Below, piece after piece: positions 51,827 to 60,377 of a DNA stretch of 64,000 bases. This DNA is from Lachnospiraceae bacterium (lineage in GTDB: Bacteria; Bacillota; Clostridia; Lachnospirales; Lachnospiraceae), in NCBI GenBank assembly GCA_029006155.1, contig JAQXGF010000008.1, positions 60,111 to 124,110 of the forward strand, given 5' to 3'. The stretch's first letter is position 1; each line of letters begins with the position of its first letter. A program made the position numbers and the translations under genes. The notes under the pieces are model-generated. The model was given only the letters and a program-made list of their open reading frames with translations, made no database searches and had not been told where the DNA came from.

Positions 51827-54800
51827 ATGCAGAAAAAGAATGCAAGAAGGTTTCTCAGTATGCTGCTGGCCTGCCTGATGATTCTGACTACGCCGATGAG
51901 CGTGCTGGCAGAAGAGAGCGGGTTCTTAGCGACTGAGGACGCGGAAATTCTGGATGCAGATGCAAATGGCAGTGATGCGATCCAGGGTGCAGACACAGAT
52001 GGAACAGAGCAATCCGGACTGGAGATTACCGGAATAGAGACGGTAGCTTCATCAGAAGAAACATTGCGCTTCACGGAGGATCTGGCGGAGACCGAAGTAG
52101 CGTATGTACAGGGTGAGGAAGCGCAGCCTCTGAAGGTGATGGTACAGGGCGATGAGATCACTTATCAGTGGCTTCGCAGCGAGGACGGAGCGCAGTTCAC
52201 CGCGATCGAAGACGCGACTGAGCCGGAATACTTCCCGTCGACGGATGAGGTCGGGACAGTCTGGTATCAGGCAGAGGCCACCAGTGCGGATGGTGAGTTA
52301 GTCACGAGCCATGTGATCAGGATTACGGTGGCAGAGGTGCCGGGCGAAGCGGCAGAGACAGAGGAGATGTCCGAGGCCGAAGAGACCGAACCGATGTCTG
52401 AACTGGAAGAGATCGCAGAGACAGAAGCCCAGAGCGAGACTGAGGCCGCGACGGAGACCGAAGCTGCAGCAGAAGAGACCGAGACAGAAAGCCTCATCGC
52501 AGAGCTGAATGCGGAAGAAAATGATGCGATGCTTCTGGCGGATGATACCGTGACCAGACCGGAGCCGATCACGAAGGAGCAGATTCAGATTTCGGACGAT
52601 CTGGATCCAAGCGGAACGTATAAGGCGCTGACCGAGACAGGGTTGACGGTGAATCGCGGGGAAAATGAATGTTTTCCACAGCAGCTGACAATATATAAAA
52701 CGGAAATTGATAAAAGTGCCAGAAATCTTACACTGGCAGTGACAGGAAGAACAAATATTAAGTTGGCTGATGTAACATATGCCTCAGTAGATGCTTTGAA
52801 AACATATGATCCGGACCATGATACAGCATTTAAAAACAATTATGTTGTCAGTGACGGATCAGAAGCCGGACAGCAGCAACTTGCCAACCTGTTTGGAGAG
52901 GCAGTTTTTACACAGTTAAAGGCACGGAACAATCGTGTATTTTATATCGAATATGTTGAACGTAATAGTGTTTCAAAGAAGAATTATGGTGTCGGAAGTG
53001 GCGTATTGATTGAAGAAGTACCGCATATATCTGATGCAGATGAAGTCGCACAGCAGCCGGATATCAAATCAGATACGGTAGGAAATACGCATAAAACATT
53101 TGAACTTCCGCAAACGGGAACAGTCACCTTTACCGTTGCGTTGAAGGACGATAAGGTAGCCCAGAACAAACAGGCCATGGGTACGCTGACCTATGAATGG
53201 TATCGAAACACAGAAAACAGTTATGATGGTGCCGAAAAACTGCAGGACGGAATTGATGGAACATTTGCGATTACCAGCCAGATTGCTGCAAATGGAAGAA
53301 TTAAGAACTTCAACAGTAAATGGACAACAAAGGCGACCAGTAAACTTGGCACGACATGGTACTTCTGTAAGGTGACGAATACACTGTCAAATGGAAGCAG
53401 TGTCTCTTATTATTCTAAAATTGGTTCTGTGACAGTAACAGGTCCAGAGGAACCAGTATTTGGAATTATTACCGGAGAAGATCCAGTAGGAAGCATTTCT
53501 ATAAGCGCTGAGGATATGGTTCCGGAACGGTCGGATCTGAAAGACGGAGCTGGAAATGTATTTCAGGATCCTGGACCAGTCGGAAGCATTTTAAATACTT
53601 CCTTACTGGTTTATCCGTCAGATACGATGACAACGGTGATTAAGCGTGCCTGCCTGTTGAATGATGTTCAGATTGGCATTCGCGGTACGGGTGGAATGGG
53701 CAGTTATATTTATCAGATTGGTGCTCGGGAAGAGTTCGACCGTGGTCGTGACAGCGGCTGGATGGGCAGTTTAAATGGCTGGTATACGAATACCGGATTT
53801 GACAATTATAAAGTCGCAGATGGCACATTACAGCCGGGGGATATCATAGCGCTGAAGTATACGACAGATCTTGGCAGCGACATTGGGGCGGCTTTTGATG
53901 ATACTCAGAAAAGTAAGAAACTGAAGTCACTGAGTATTTTGCCGGTATCAGTAAAAGGGAAGGTGAGTTCGGAACTGGATTGCCTTGGCGGAGAATTTGA
54001 TCCGGATGTGCAGAAGTATGAAATAGCTTTCCGGGCACAACAAGAAGGAATGATATCAGATCCATGGATGGGTGTAAGTTTATTGCCGATGGCGGAAAAC
54101 CAACAGAATCGGGTTCGTGTATTTGTCGGGGAAAAAGAATATCGTGGCAAGTATAATATTCCGATTACAGAAAAAGAAACGACGATTACGATAAAGGTCG
54201 AGGCAGTGCAGGATGGCGTGGAGGATCTGGCACCAATGATCTACACGATTGTGGTTCATAAGGATCCGTCTTTGCTTGGTGACGGGGATGTGATAGTCAC
54301 AGAGACCGCATCGGATGGGCATCCGAATACACCCAAGGTATACTTTTATGAATATGGATATGAACCAAGTGGAGGAGCTGGGACGGGAGAACTGAGTGCT
54401 TCTTATACAGCAGATCTGCAGGTGGAGAGTGGTATAGAGGCGTATGAGGCCAGAGATCTGACGGTATCTCTGAAAAAGGTTCCAGAAGATGTTTTAGCAG
54501 TACTGAAATATCATGATCAAGAATGGAACTTTGAAAATGGAACAGTGACGGTAAAAGATGGAGCATTGTTTACCGGGACTCGGATGTATACAATATATCT
54601 GGAAAATCGTGCAACGGGTGAGAAAGAAAGCTATTATCTGAAGCTTCAGAAAAAGCCAACGCGGTTGACCAAGTATAGTTTTCTTCCAGTTGGGACTGGA
54701 AATGTAGAATATACAGAAATATTTCAGGGGCAACTGGAAGGGACATTTTTTCAATTGGATGCAGGAGGGAAAGAAACCGGGGAAATTGGTTTTACACCAT

Positions 54801-56992
54801 TGATTACAGATTATAATGTATATCTTAGCGGGGCAATTGAAGCTGTTACTTTTGATAAATATAGTGTGGCTACAGCAGCATCAAGCTATGCTATGCGTTT
54901 AAAGGTGAATGGAGAAATTCTTTACGAAAGTGAATACAGTACAAACTGGGCCGGTTTTGTTGCGCAGGCAGAAGAGGAACTTCCGATCAGTTTGAAGGAA
55001 GGAATCAATAATATCTCTTTGGAAATTTTTGATTTAACAAATCAGAAGTGTACTCGCACCTATACGCTTCATATCATAAAAAAAGGGATGACAGCTGCAG
55101 AACTGCAGGAGAAAATTCTGGCATTGCCAAAAACAGAAGATCTGAGCTACAGCAGGGATCGAAAGACGGTAAACCGCCTGAAAGAGACTTATGACAAACT
55201 GAGCGATGCAGACCAGAAGGAGATTTCGCAGGAAGCAACGGAAAAGCTGGAAGCTGCAGTGCGTCGGATCGAGGAGCTGTATCAGGATGGAATCACAGCG
55301 ATCGAGACGCTCAAAAATCTGATCGATAGCTACAGCGGAAAGGTAACAGAAGCAAATTATAAAGAATATGAAGAAGTTGTAACAGAATCAAAGCGGCAGT
55401 ATGATGCATTGACTGACTGGATTTATGAAAAATTTATGTCAGAATGCATAGTGCAGTATAATGCAATGAATAGTGCAGTGAAAGCTGTTCAGCGCGGAAA
55501 GATTGCAGCGAATGAGACCATTGGTCAGGCGACGGACTATATTGATGACTTTATGGTTTCGGCCAATGCCTTTAATCTGACATTGGGTGCTGCGGAAGAT
55601 GCATATCCGGTGAATTTTAAGGACTATGTTGCTTCAAACTTGAGAAGCGGTGAGGCCTGCCTTCCTTTTAATACACCTGGAAGAATAAAAATCAGCATTG
55701 AAGATCCGTCCATCTTTACGATTAAGTCGGTAATGTCTACTTATATTGATAAAGGTCTGGGTGGCGGAAACAAGCCATATGAGAATGAACTGTACTACAT
55801 GATCCCGCTGAAAGAAGGGACGACGACCTTCACCGTCACACTGACCGATGAGACGGGAACTTATTATGGGCAGACACCGCGGATGATCGTGCATGTCAAC
55901 AGCGACGGAGAAGCCTCCATCGAGAAGCTTGCGGAGAAGTTGACGAATATCAACACGCTTCCGTATACGACCAAATACGATACATGGTATTACTGGCAGG
56001 GAACAGAAGGGGCGGAGTTCTCCTTCAAGGTAAACGGCACAGGCGCGACGGTCGCGGTATGGAGCACAGACGGAAAGCAGAAGACCGAGTATCCGGTCGA
56101 TGCAAACGGAAATGTAACGGTGCTGCTAAAGGATGGCTATAATCCGATCGAAGTCAGCGCAGTGTATGAGGGATCTCGTGTAACGCAGGTGTATGGTATG
56201 CGCGGAAAAGCACTGACTTACACACTGACAAATGAGACAAGGCCGGGACAGCCTTTTAAACAGGGAGACCAGGCGATTCTCCAATTTACAGGGATAAGTA
56301 CACCAGTGCGGAAGATTTTGAGAATTTATAATCCGTCGACGATGCAGATTTGGTTTGATACGGATATGCCATATCAGGCACAGATTATTTCCGGCGGTAC
56401 ACAATATACTGCTGGAGCGATTACTTTTACCATAACGGGCTCAGGAACGATTAATCTGAGCAGTGGTCGGTTGTTTGAACGCTGGTGGGGAGAGCCACTG
56501 TATTCGGAGACGGCACAGGGAAATACGGGAGAGATTGCAGGACAGTCTGAGGGATTTTTCTCCCACATCCCGGATCTGACCTTTACGGCAGAAGTAAATC
56601 CGGACTATAAAGCAGACATTAAGGTGACACCGACATTGAATGGTGGAAATACGGTAAAGCCGGGGCAGACGGTGACGATGTCGCTGGATGAACTGGATCT
56701 TGATGAGATCACAAAGGTATATCCGATTGATACCACGAACACATTTACAAAACTGCAGACAGCACAGACGCAGTTTACGACCAATATTCCGGGACTTTCC
56801 AAGGTCGTATCGGAGGAATATACGCGGAAAGCAGCGACACTGAAGATGTTGAAGACAGTTACATTTACCGTGCCGGAGGATACACCGGACGGTGATTATA
56901 TGATCCGGGGTGGACTGGTTTACGTCATGCATGGAGATGCAAATTATGGCATTTCACCGGATTATTGTTTAGATTGCAGATTGCCGATGTGA
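51827..56992 (+). CDS. large secreted surface protein with DUF4430 domain (frameshifted from its C-terminal part)
   Basis: 1721 aa in this frame. Signal peptide MQKKNARRFLSMLLACLMILTTPMSVLA; an Ig-like 'ITYQWLRSEDG' module; a Glu/Thr-rich stretch (~180-235); a DUF4430 (transcobalamin C-terminal-like) domain near 580-690 with VYPSDTMTTVIKRAC, SGWMGSLNGWYTNTGFDNYKV and LQPGDIIALKYTTDLGSD; a cadherin-like beta domain (~700-810); and helical/beta segments to the end. The ORF closes at CLDCRLPM, but the next frame (56965-58098) continues with the CxxC/BIG2 tail. DNA from ~52.6 to 55.8 kb is AT-richer than both ends. Its leader carries the copy-A RNA, so corrinoid capture is a plausible role. Confidence 0.78.
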   Translation: MQKKNARRFLSMLLACLMILTTPMSVLAEESGFLATEDAEILDADANGSDAIQGADTDGTEQSGLEITGIETVASSEETLRFTEDLAETEVAYVQGEEAQPLKVMVQGDEITYQWLRSEDGAQFTAIEDATEPEYFPSTDEVGTVWYQAEATSADGELVTSHVIRITVAEVPGEAAETEEMSEAEETEPMSELEEIAETEAQSETEAATETEAAAEETETESLIAELNAEENDAMLLADDTVTRPEPITKEQIQISDDLDPSGTYKALTETGLTVNRGENECFPQQLTIYKTEIDKSARNLTLAVTGRTNIKLADVTYASVDALKTYDPDHDTAFKNNYVVSDGSEAGQQQLANLFGEAVFTQLKARNNRVFYIEYVERNSVSKKNYGVGSGVLIEEVPHISDADEVAQQPDIKSDTVGNTHKTFELPQTGTVTFTVALKDDKVAQNKQAMGTLTYEWYRNTENSYDGAEKLQDGIDGTFAITSQIAANGRIKNFNSKWTTKATSKLGTTWYFCKVTNTLSNGSSVSYYSKIGSVTVTGPEEPVFGIITGEDPVGSISISAEDMVPERSDLKDGAGNVFQDPGPVGSILNTSLLVYPSDTMTTVIKRACLLNDVQIGIRGTGGMGSYIYQIGAREEFDRGRDSGWMGSLNGWYTNTGFDNYKVADGTLQPGDIIALKYTTDLGSDIGAAFDDTQKSKKLKSLSILPVSVKGKVSSELDCLGGEFDPDVQKYEIAFRAQQEGMISDPWMGVSLLPMAENQQNRVRVFVGEKEYRGKYNIPITEKETTITIKVEAVQDGVEDLAPMIYTIVVHKDPSLLGDGDVIVTETASDGHPNTPKVYFYEYGYEPSGGAGTGELSASYTADLQVESGIEAYEARDLTVSLKKVPEDVLAVLKYHDQEWNFENGTVTVKDGALFTGTRMYTIYLENRATGEKESYYLKLQKKPTRLTKYSFLPVGTGNVEYTEIFQGQLEGTFFQLDAGGKETGEIGFTPLITDYNVYLSGAIEAVTFDKYSVATAASSYAMRLKVNGEILYESEYSTNWAGFVAQAEEELPISLKEGINNISLEIFDLTNQKCTRTYTLHIIKKGMTAAELQEKILALPKTEDLSYSRDRKTVNRLKETYDKLSDADQKEISQEATEKLEAAVRRIEELYQDGITAIETLKNLIDSYSGKVTEANYKEYEEVVTESKRQYDALTDWIYEKFMSECIVQYNAMNSAVKAVQRGKIAANETIGQATDYIDDFMVSANAFNLTLGAAEDAYPVNFKDYVASNLRSGEACLPFNTPGRIKISIEDPSIFTIKSVMSTYIDKGLGGGNKPYENELYYMIPLKEGTTTFTVTLTDETGTYYGQTPRMIVHVNSDGEASIEKLAEKLTNINTLPYTTKYDTWYYWQGTEGAEFSFKVNGTGATVAVWSTDGKQKTEYPVDANGNVTVLLKDGYNPIEVSAVYEGSRVTQVYGMRGKALTYTLTNETRPGQPFKQGDQAILQFTGISTPVRKILRIYNPSTMQIWFDTDMPYQAQIISGGTQYTAGAITFTITGSGTINLSSGRLFERWWGEPLYSETAQGNTGEIAGQSEGFFSHIPDLTFTAEVNPDYKADIKVTPTLNGGNTVKPGQTVTMSLDELDLDEITKVYPIDTTNTFTKLQTAQTQFTTNIPGLSKVVSEEYTRKAATLKMLKTVTFTVPEDTPDGDYMIRGGLVYVMHGDANYGISPDYCLDCRLPM

Positions 56993-58098
56993 AGATCACC
57001 GTCCAGCACGACCACGTCTACGGCGACTGGACGATCACGAAGGAAGCGACCTGTACAGAGGCAGGCGAGCGTCAGATGGTGTGCAGCATCTGCGGTGATG
57101 TGAAGTCAGAAGCGATTGCGGCGAAGGGACATCAGTATGATGCAGGCCAGGTGACAAAGGCATCGACCTGTAAGGAAGCAGGCATCCGGACCTATACGTG
57201 TACCGTTTGCCATGCGACACTGACGGAGGCACTCCCGCTCTCCGGACACAGCTATGGTTCCTGGACGACCACTTCTGAGGCGACGGTATTTGCACCGGAG
57301 CGTCAGGGACGCACCTGTTCCGTATGCGGAACCAGAGAGACTCGCACGTATGGAAGCGCATTGACACCGACGATCAAGACGAATGCAGAGAAGCTTCCGC
57401 TGAAAGTAAAGCAGAAGACGACCGCATTTAAAGTGATCGGACTGGCGAACGGAGATTCCGTTGCGGCTTATACGTCCAGTAATACGAAAGTATTTACGGT
57501 ATCGAAGAACGGTACGCTGACGGCAGGCAAGAAGGCCGGCAAGGCGACCCTGACGATCCGGCTGGCGAGCGGACTGGAGAAGAAGATTCCGGTCACAGTA
57601 CAGAAGAGTACCGTGACGACGACAAAGATTACCGGATTAAAGTCAAAGGTGACACTGGAGAAGGGCAAGAAGCTGGCATTGAAGCCGATACTGACCCCGA
57701 TCACCTCGCAGCAGAAGTTTACCTACACCTCTTCGAATAAGAAGGTAGCGACGGTCAATAAGAGCGGCGTCATCACGGCAAAGAAGGCAGGAACTGCGAA
57801 GATCACTGTGAAGTCCGGTAAGAAGAAATTTACCGTGACTGTAACGGTACCGAAGACGAAGACGACCGCGATCAACGGCGTACCATCGACGGTCAGTGTG
57901 AAGAAGGGTAAGACCTACACTCTGAAGGCAAAGCTTTCGCCGAAGGGCAGCGAGGAGAAGATCACCTACACTTCTTCAAATAAAAAGATCGCAACCGTCA
58001 GCAAGACCGGAAAGATCAAAGGCGTGAAGAAAGGCACGGCGACGATCACTGTGAAGTCCGGAAAGGCATCGGTGAAGGTACAGGTAACTGTCAGATAA
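56965..58098 (+). pseudogene. C-terminal part of the preceding surface protein, out of frame (CxxC hairpins plus BIG2 tail)
   Basis: No RBS or signal peptide; begins mid-strand (FRLQIADVKITVQHDH), exactly where the upstream ORF loses frame. One extra T in the TTT of 'TATTGTTTAGATTG' joins the two into a single protein of about 2,090 aa. Contents: two CxxC modules (CSICGDV, CTVCHATL, CSVCGTRE) and three BIG2 domains with 'TSSNKKVATVNKSGVITAKK' repeats. The tail is closely similar to residues ~690-1038 of the protein at 4.8-7.9 kb. Confidence 0.8.
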
Positions 58099-58161
58099 CT
58101 ATTGTTCCCCGTTTTGTCGGAAATTCATCTGGTGAAGCGGGGGATTTCCTTTCTGAAAGTG

Positions 58162-58190
58162 TTGCGTTTTTCAAAATTATTGAGTATACT
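58162..58190 (+). promoter_or_regulatory. promoter of the repeat RNA upstream of the toxN remnant
   Basis: TTGCGT, 17-bp spacer, TATACT. Confidence 0.55.
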
Positions 58191-58196
58191 ATAAAT

Positions 58197-58337
58197 AAGC
58201 CAACAGGCTTGTCGGTCATCACGGCTAGAATATGATGAACGTGTATGTTTCACTTCCGAGAACGACGGGGTGTTGCAAAGCGTAGAATATCGTTCACGTG
58301 TACGAAGGGCTTACCGAAAGGCAGGCCCTTTTTAGAA
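58197..58337 (+). ncRNA. possible type III antitoxin RNA with two imperfect repeats and terminator
   Basis: TAGAATATgatgaACGTGTA (58226) recurs as TAGAATATcgttcACGTGTA (58283), 57 bp apart. A terminator-like hairpin (GGGCTTACC-GAAA-GGCAGGCCC plus TTTTT) follows directly, then an RBS and the ToxN-like start. Promoter, repeats, weak terminator, toxin is the known type III toxin-antitoxin layout. Confidence 0.45.
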
Positions 58338-58351
58338 AGGAAATACTGACG

Positions 58352-58442
58352 ATGAAACTTGTCGCAATAAATAATTCGTTATTACTTAAATAATAATGGC
58401 GATAAAGAAATACTTCAGAAGTCTACAAGACCATATGTATAA
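58352..58442 (+). pseudogene. ToxN/AbiQ-like type III toxin remnant
   Basis: AGAAAGGAAATACTGACG precedes ATG 58352: MKLVAINNSLLLK then stop; a one-base frame change (restoring a T in AAATAATAATGGC) continues NNGDKEILQKSTRPYV and ends at 58442. 'MKL...NGDxEILQKxxRPYV' is the N-terminal pattern I recognise from clostridial ToxN/AbiQ-family RNases. Only the first ~31 of roughly 150 residues remain. Local DNA is much AT-richer than its surroundings. Confidence 0.5.
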
Positions 58443-58458
58443 GTGAGTTTTTTATAAC

Positions 58459-58614
58459 ATGGATGTTAAAATGATTAAAGCAAGCGAGAAAGATGTTCAG
58501 AAATGGATTATGGAAGATAAGGCTAATTATGAGTGGTTAATGGAATCGAAAAAGCAATTAGAGAGAGGCCTGCTTACAAGGCATGAACTAGTAGAGGTTT
58601 CAGAGGATGAATAA
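58459..58614 (+). CDS. small charged hypothetical protein
   Basis: 51 aa (MDVKMIKASEKDVQKWIMED...LVEVSEDE), below the ORF-track cutoff. Two possible starts (58459 and 58471) with no strong RBS. Acidic helical composition resembles the C-terminal part of small antitoxins, but there is no recognisable partner. It lies in the AT-rich insert with the toxN remnant and could be part of the same decayed element. Confidence 0.35.
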   Translation: MDVKMIKASEKDVQKWIMEDKANYEWLMESKKQLERGLLTRHELVEVSEDE

Positions 58615-58644
58615 GCGATTCGTTACAGAAACATAGGGCAAAAC

Positions 58645-58673
58645 TTGACAGTACCCGTCAGGCTACGTATAAT
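58645..58673 (+). promoter_or_regulatory. sigma-A promoter of the DUF4430/ECF operon
   Basis: TTGACA, 17-bp spacer, TATAAT: perfect hexamers, matching the arrangement at 51436. Confidence 0.88.
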
Positions 58674-58679
58674 AAGACG

Positions 58680-58889
58680 GAGATGCCGGAAGGAAATGTT
58701 CCGGCAATATTTGACAAATCAAAATGCGGAGAGCAGTGCCGTGAACAGGTTAGATTCCTGTACATAAAAGTGCGGTGCCGTAAAGTCGGCGAGCGGCGGT
58801 TTTCCGGTGATTAGGATAGAGGATATTGTTCGCGCATAGAGAACACCTATTAAGAGTAACGCCCCTCAAAAGGGGGTGTTGCTTTTTTT
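58680..58889 (+). ncRNA. structured leader RNA (putative corrinoid-type riboswitch) with terminator, copy B
   Basis: Core 58728-58807: closing arms GGAGAG/TTTTCC, hairpin ACAGG-TTAGATT-CCTGT and hairpin GCCG-TAAAGT-CGGC, followed by GCGGCGGTTTTCCGG. It aligns base for base with copy A, and the variable hairpin keeps pairing although its sequence differs. Terminator AGTAACGCCCC/GGGGGTGTTGCT plus TTTTTTT at 58855-58889. The coding start is ~110 nt downstream. Confidence 0.65.
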
Positions 58890-58999
58890 GTTTAAAACAG
58901 TTTCGGGCAGCAGCAAAACGTACAGGAAGTCCGTGCAGATTTATCTGCTAAGGGCTGAAGGTACATTTTGGGGTATATTAAAACACAAGGAGGATATTT

Positions 59000-60355
59000 A
59001 TGGAAACAAAGCGGAAAAAACGTCTTATGAACGCAGTCATGGTCATCCTGATCCTGGTCATCGCGGCATGCGGAGTGCTCGCGGCAGGCAGTATCCGTGG
59101 CTGGTTCGATACTGGGACGGAAAGCTGGATCACAAGTGGACACGTAAGTGGTGTAGTCAGTATCGAGCGGAACGGGATTGGCTACAGCCTGCAGGATGGA
59201 CAGGGGATCAAAGATGGCGATGTCATCGAGACGAAGCAGGGATCGACGGCGGCTCTGCAGCTCGGTGAGTCTAATACGATCGTATTAAATGAAAATACGG
59301 AACTGACGGTCACATCATCCGCGGCGGATGCCGTGGAGCTTTCGGTCGGCAAAGGGGAACTGTTTGCGGACATTCCAAAGGCAGGGAAAGCGTTTACGCT
59401 GAAGCTGGATGGGCATGAGGCAACGGTCAGCGACAGCGTATTTTCAGCGAGTGTCCAGACGGGCAGCATGACGTTTGATGTCCTCATGGGCGAGGATGAC
59501 GTGACGGCTTCGGATGGTACGGCAGAGACGGTCGCATCCGGTGAGCGGCTGCAGGTGAGCGAGGGCGGGGATGGCAAGGTATCTGCGTCGGTACAGAAGC
59601 TCTCTGCCGGGTCGATGAACGAGTTCGCGATCGTGCAGGCCCAGAAGTGCGACCGTAAAAACGAGCTGTGCTTTTCCGTCGCAGAGCTGCAGAAGGTGCT
59701 CGATGACCGTGCGGCAGAGAAGCAGGCAGCGCTGGAAGCGAGCCTGAACGCGGAAAAGATCACGCTGGATGCGACAAAGAAAGCAGGGGAGTCCGAGTCT
59801 GAGACCGGTGCGGCTGGCACTGGGGAGACCCAGAAGGATGGGCAGGCAGATGCTTCCGGCAGCGGTTCAGCGGACGGCAGTTCGGTGGAGGAGTACACGC
59901 CACAGGACAATGCCGCATCACAGGGCGGAGGGGACGCATCTTCCGATATACTGGAATGTACGATCGAGATCCGCTGTGACACGATCCTTGACAACATGGG
60001 GAACCTGACCGCAGGCAAGGAAACCTACGTGCCGGCCAACGGCTGCATCCTGAGCACGAGCACCGTAGAATTTGAAAAGGGCGAGACGGTCTATGACGTC
60101 TTATCCCGCGTCTGCTCTTATGCGGGCATCCAGATGGAAGCCTCGTGGACGCCGCTTTACAACAGCTACTACGTCGAGGGCATCAACAACTTATATGAAT
60201 TTGACTGTGGCAACCAGTCCGGCTGGATGTATAAGGTAAATGGCTGGTTCCCGAACTATGGCTGCTCTTCCTATTATCTGGAGGACGGCGATACGATCGT
60301 CTGGACGTATACATGCAATGGCCTCGGCGCAGACGTCGGTGGCGGTATGGGCTGA
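59000..60355 (+). CDS. membrane-anchored/lipoprotein with FecR-like and C-terminal DUF4430 (transcobalamin beta-like) domains
   Basis: 451 aa, CACAAGGAGGATATTT RBS. N terminus KRKKRLMNAVMVILILVIAACG: a hydrophobic segment ending in a possible lipobox (IAAC). Residues ~40-200 look like a FecR-type beta domain ('VSIERNGIGYSLQDGQGIKDGDVIETKQGSTAALQLGESNTIVL'). A Ser/Glu/Gly-rich linker follows. Residues ~320-451 are DUF4430, with VEFEKGETVYDVLSRVCSYAGI, NQSGWMYKVNGWFPNYGCSSYYLEDGDTIVWTYT. In vertebrate intrinsic factor/transcobalamin this fold is the beta domain that caps cobalamin. The next gene encodes the complementary alpha-domain fold. Confidence 0.87.
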   Translation: METKRKKRLMNAVMVILILVIAACGVLAAGSIRGWFDTGTESWITSGHVSGVVSIERNGIGYSLQDGQGIKDGDVIETKQGSTAALQLGESNTIVLNENTELTVTSSAADAVELSVGKGELFADIPKAGKAFTLKLDGHEATVSDSVFSASVQTGSMTFDVLMGEDDVTASDGTAETVASGERLQVSEGGDGKVSASVQKLSAGSMNEFAIVQAQKCDRKNELCFSVAELQKVLDDRAAEKQAALEASLNAEKITLDATKKAGESESETGAAGTGETQKDGQADASGSGSADGSSVEEYTPQDNAASQGGGDASSDILECTIEIRCDTILDNMGNLTAGKETYVPANGCILSTSTVEFEKGETVYDVLSRVCSYAGIQMEASWTPLYNSYYVEGINNLYEFDCGNQSGWMYKVNGWFPNYGCSSYYLEDGDTIVWTYTCNGLGADVGGGMG

Positions 60356-60377
60356 TGGAAAGCAGGTGGAGGACAGT

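Noticed and set aside
58675-58890. Reading the copy-B leader as a group II intron or IS end
   Set aside because: It has a promoter and terminator, aligns with copy A, and has no flanking direct repeats or reverse transcriptase/transposase.
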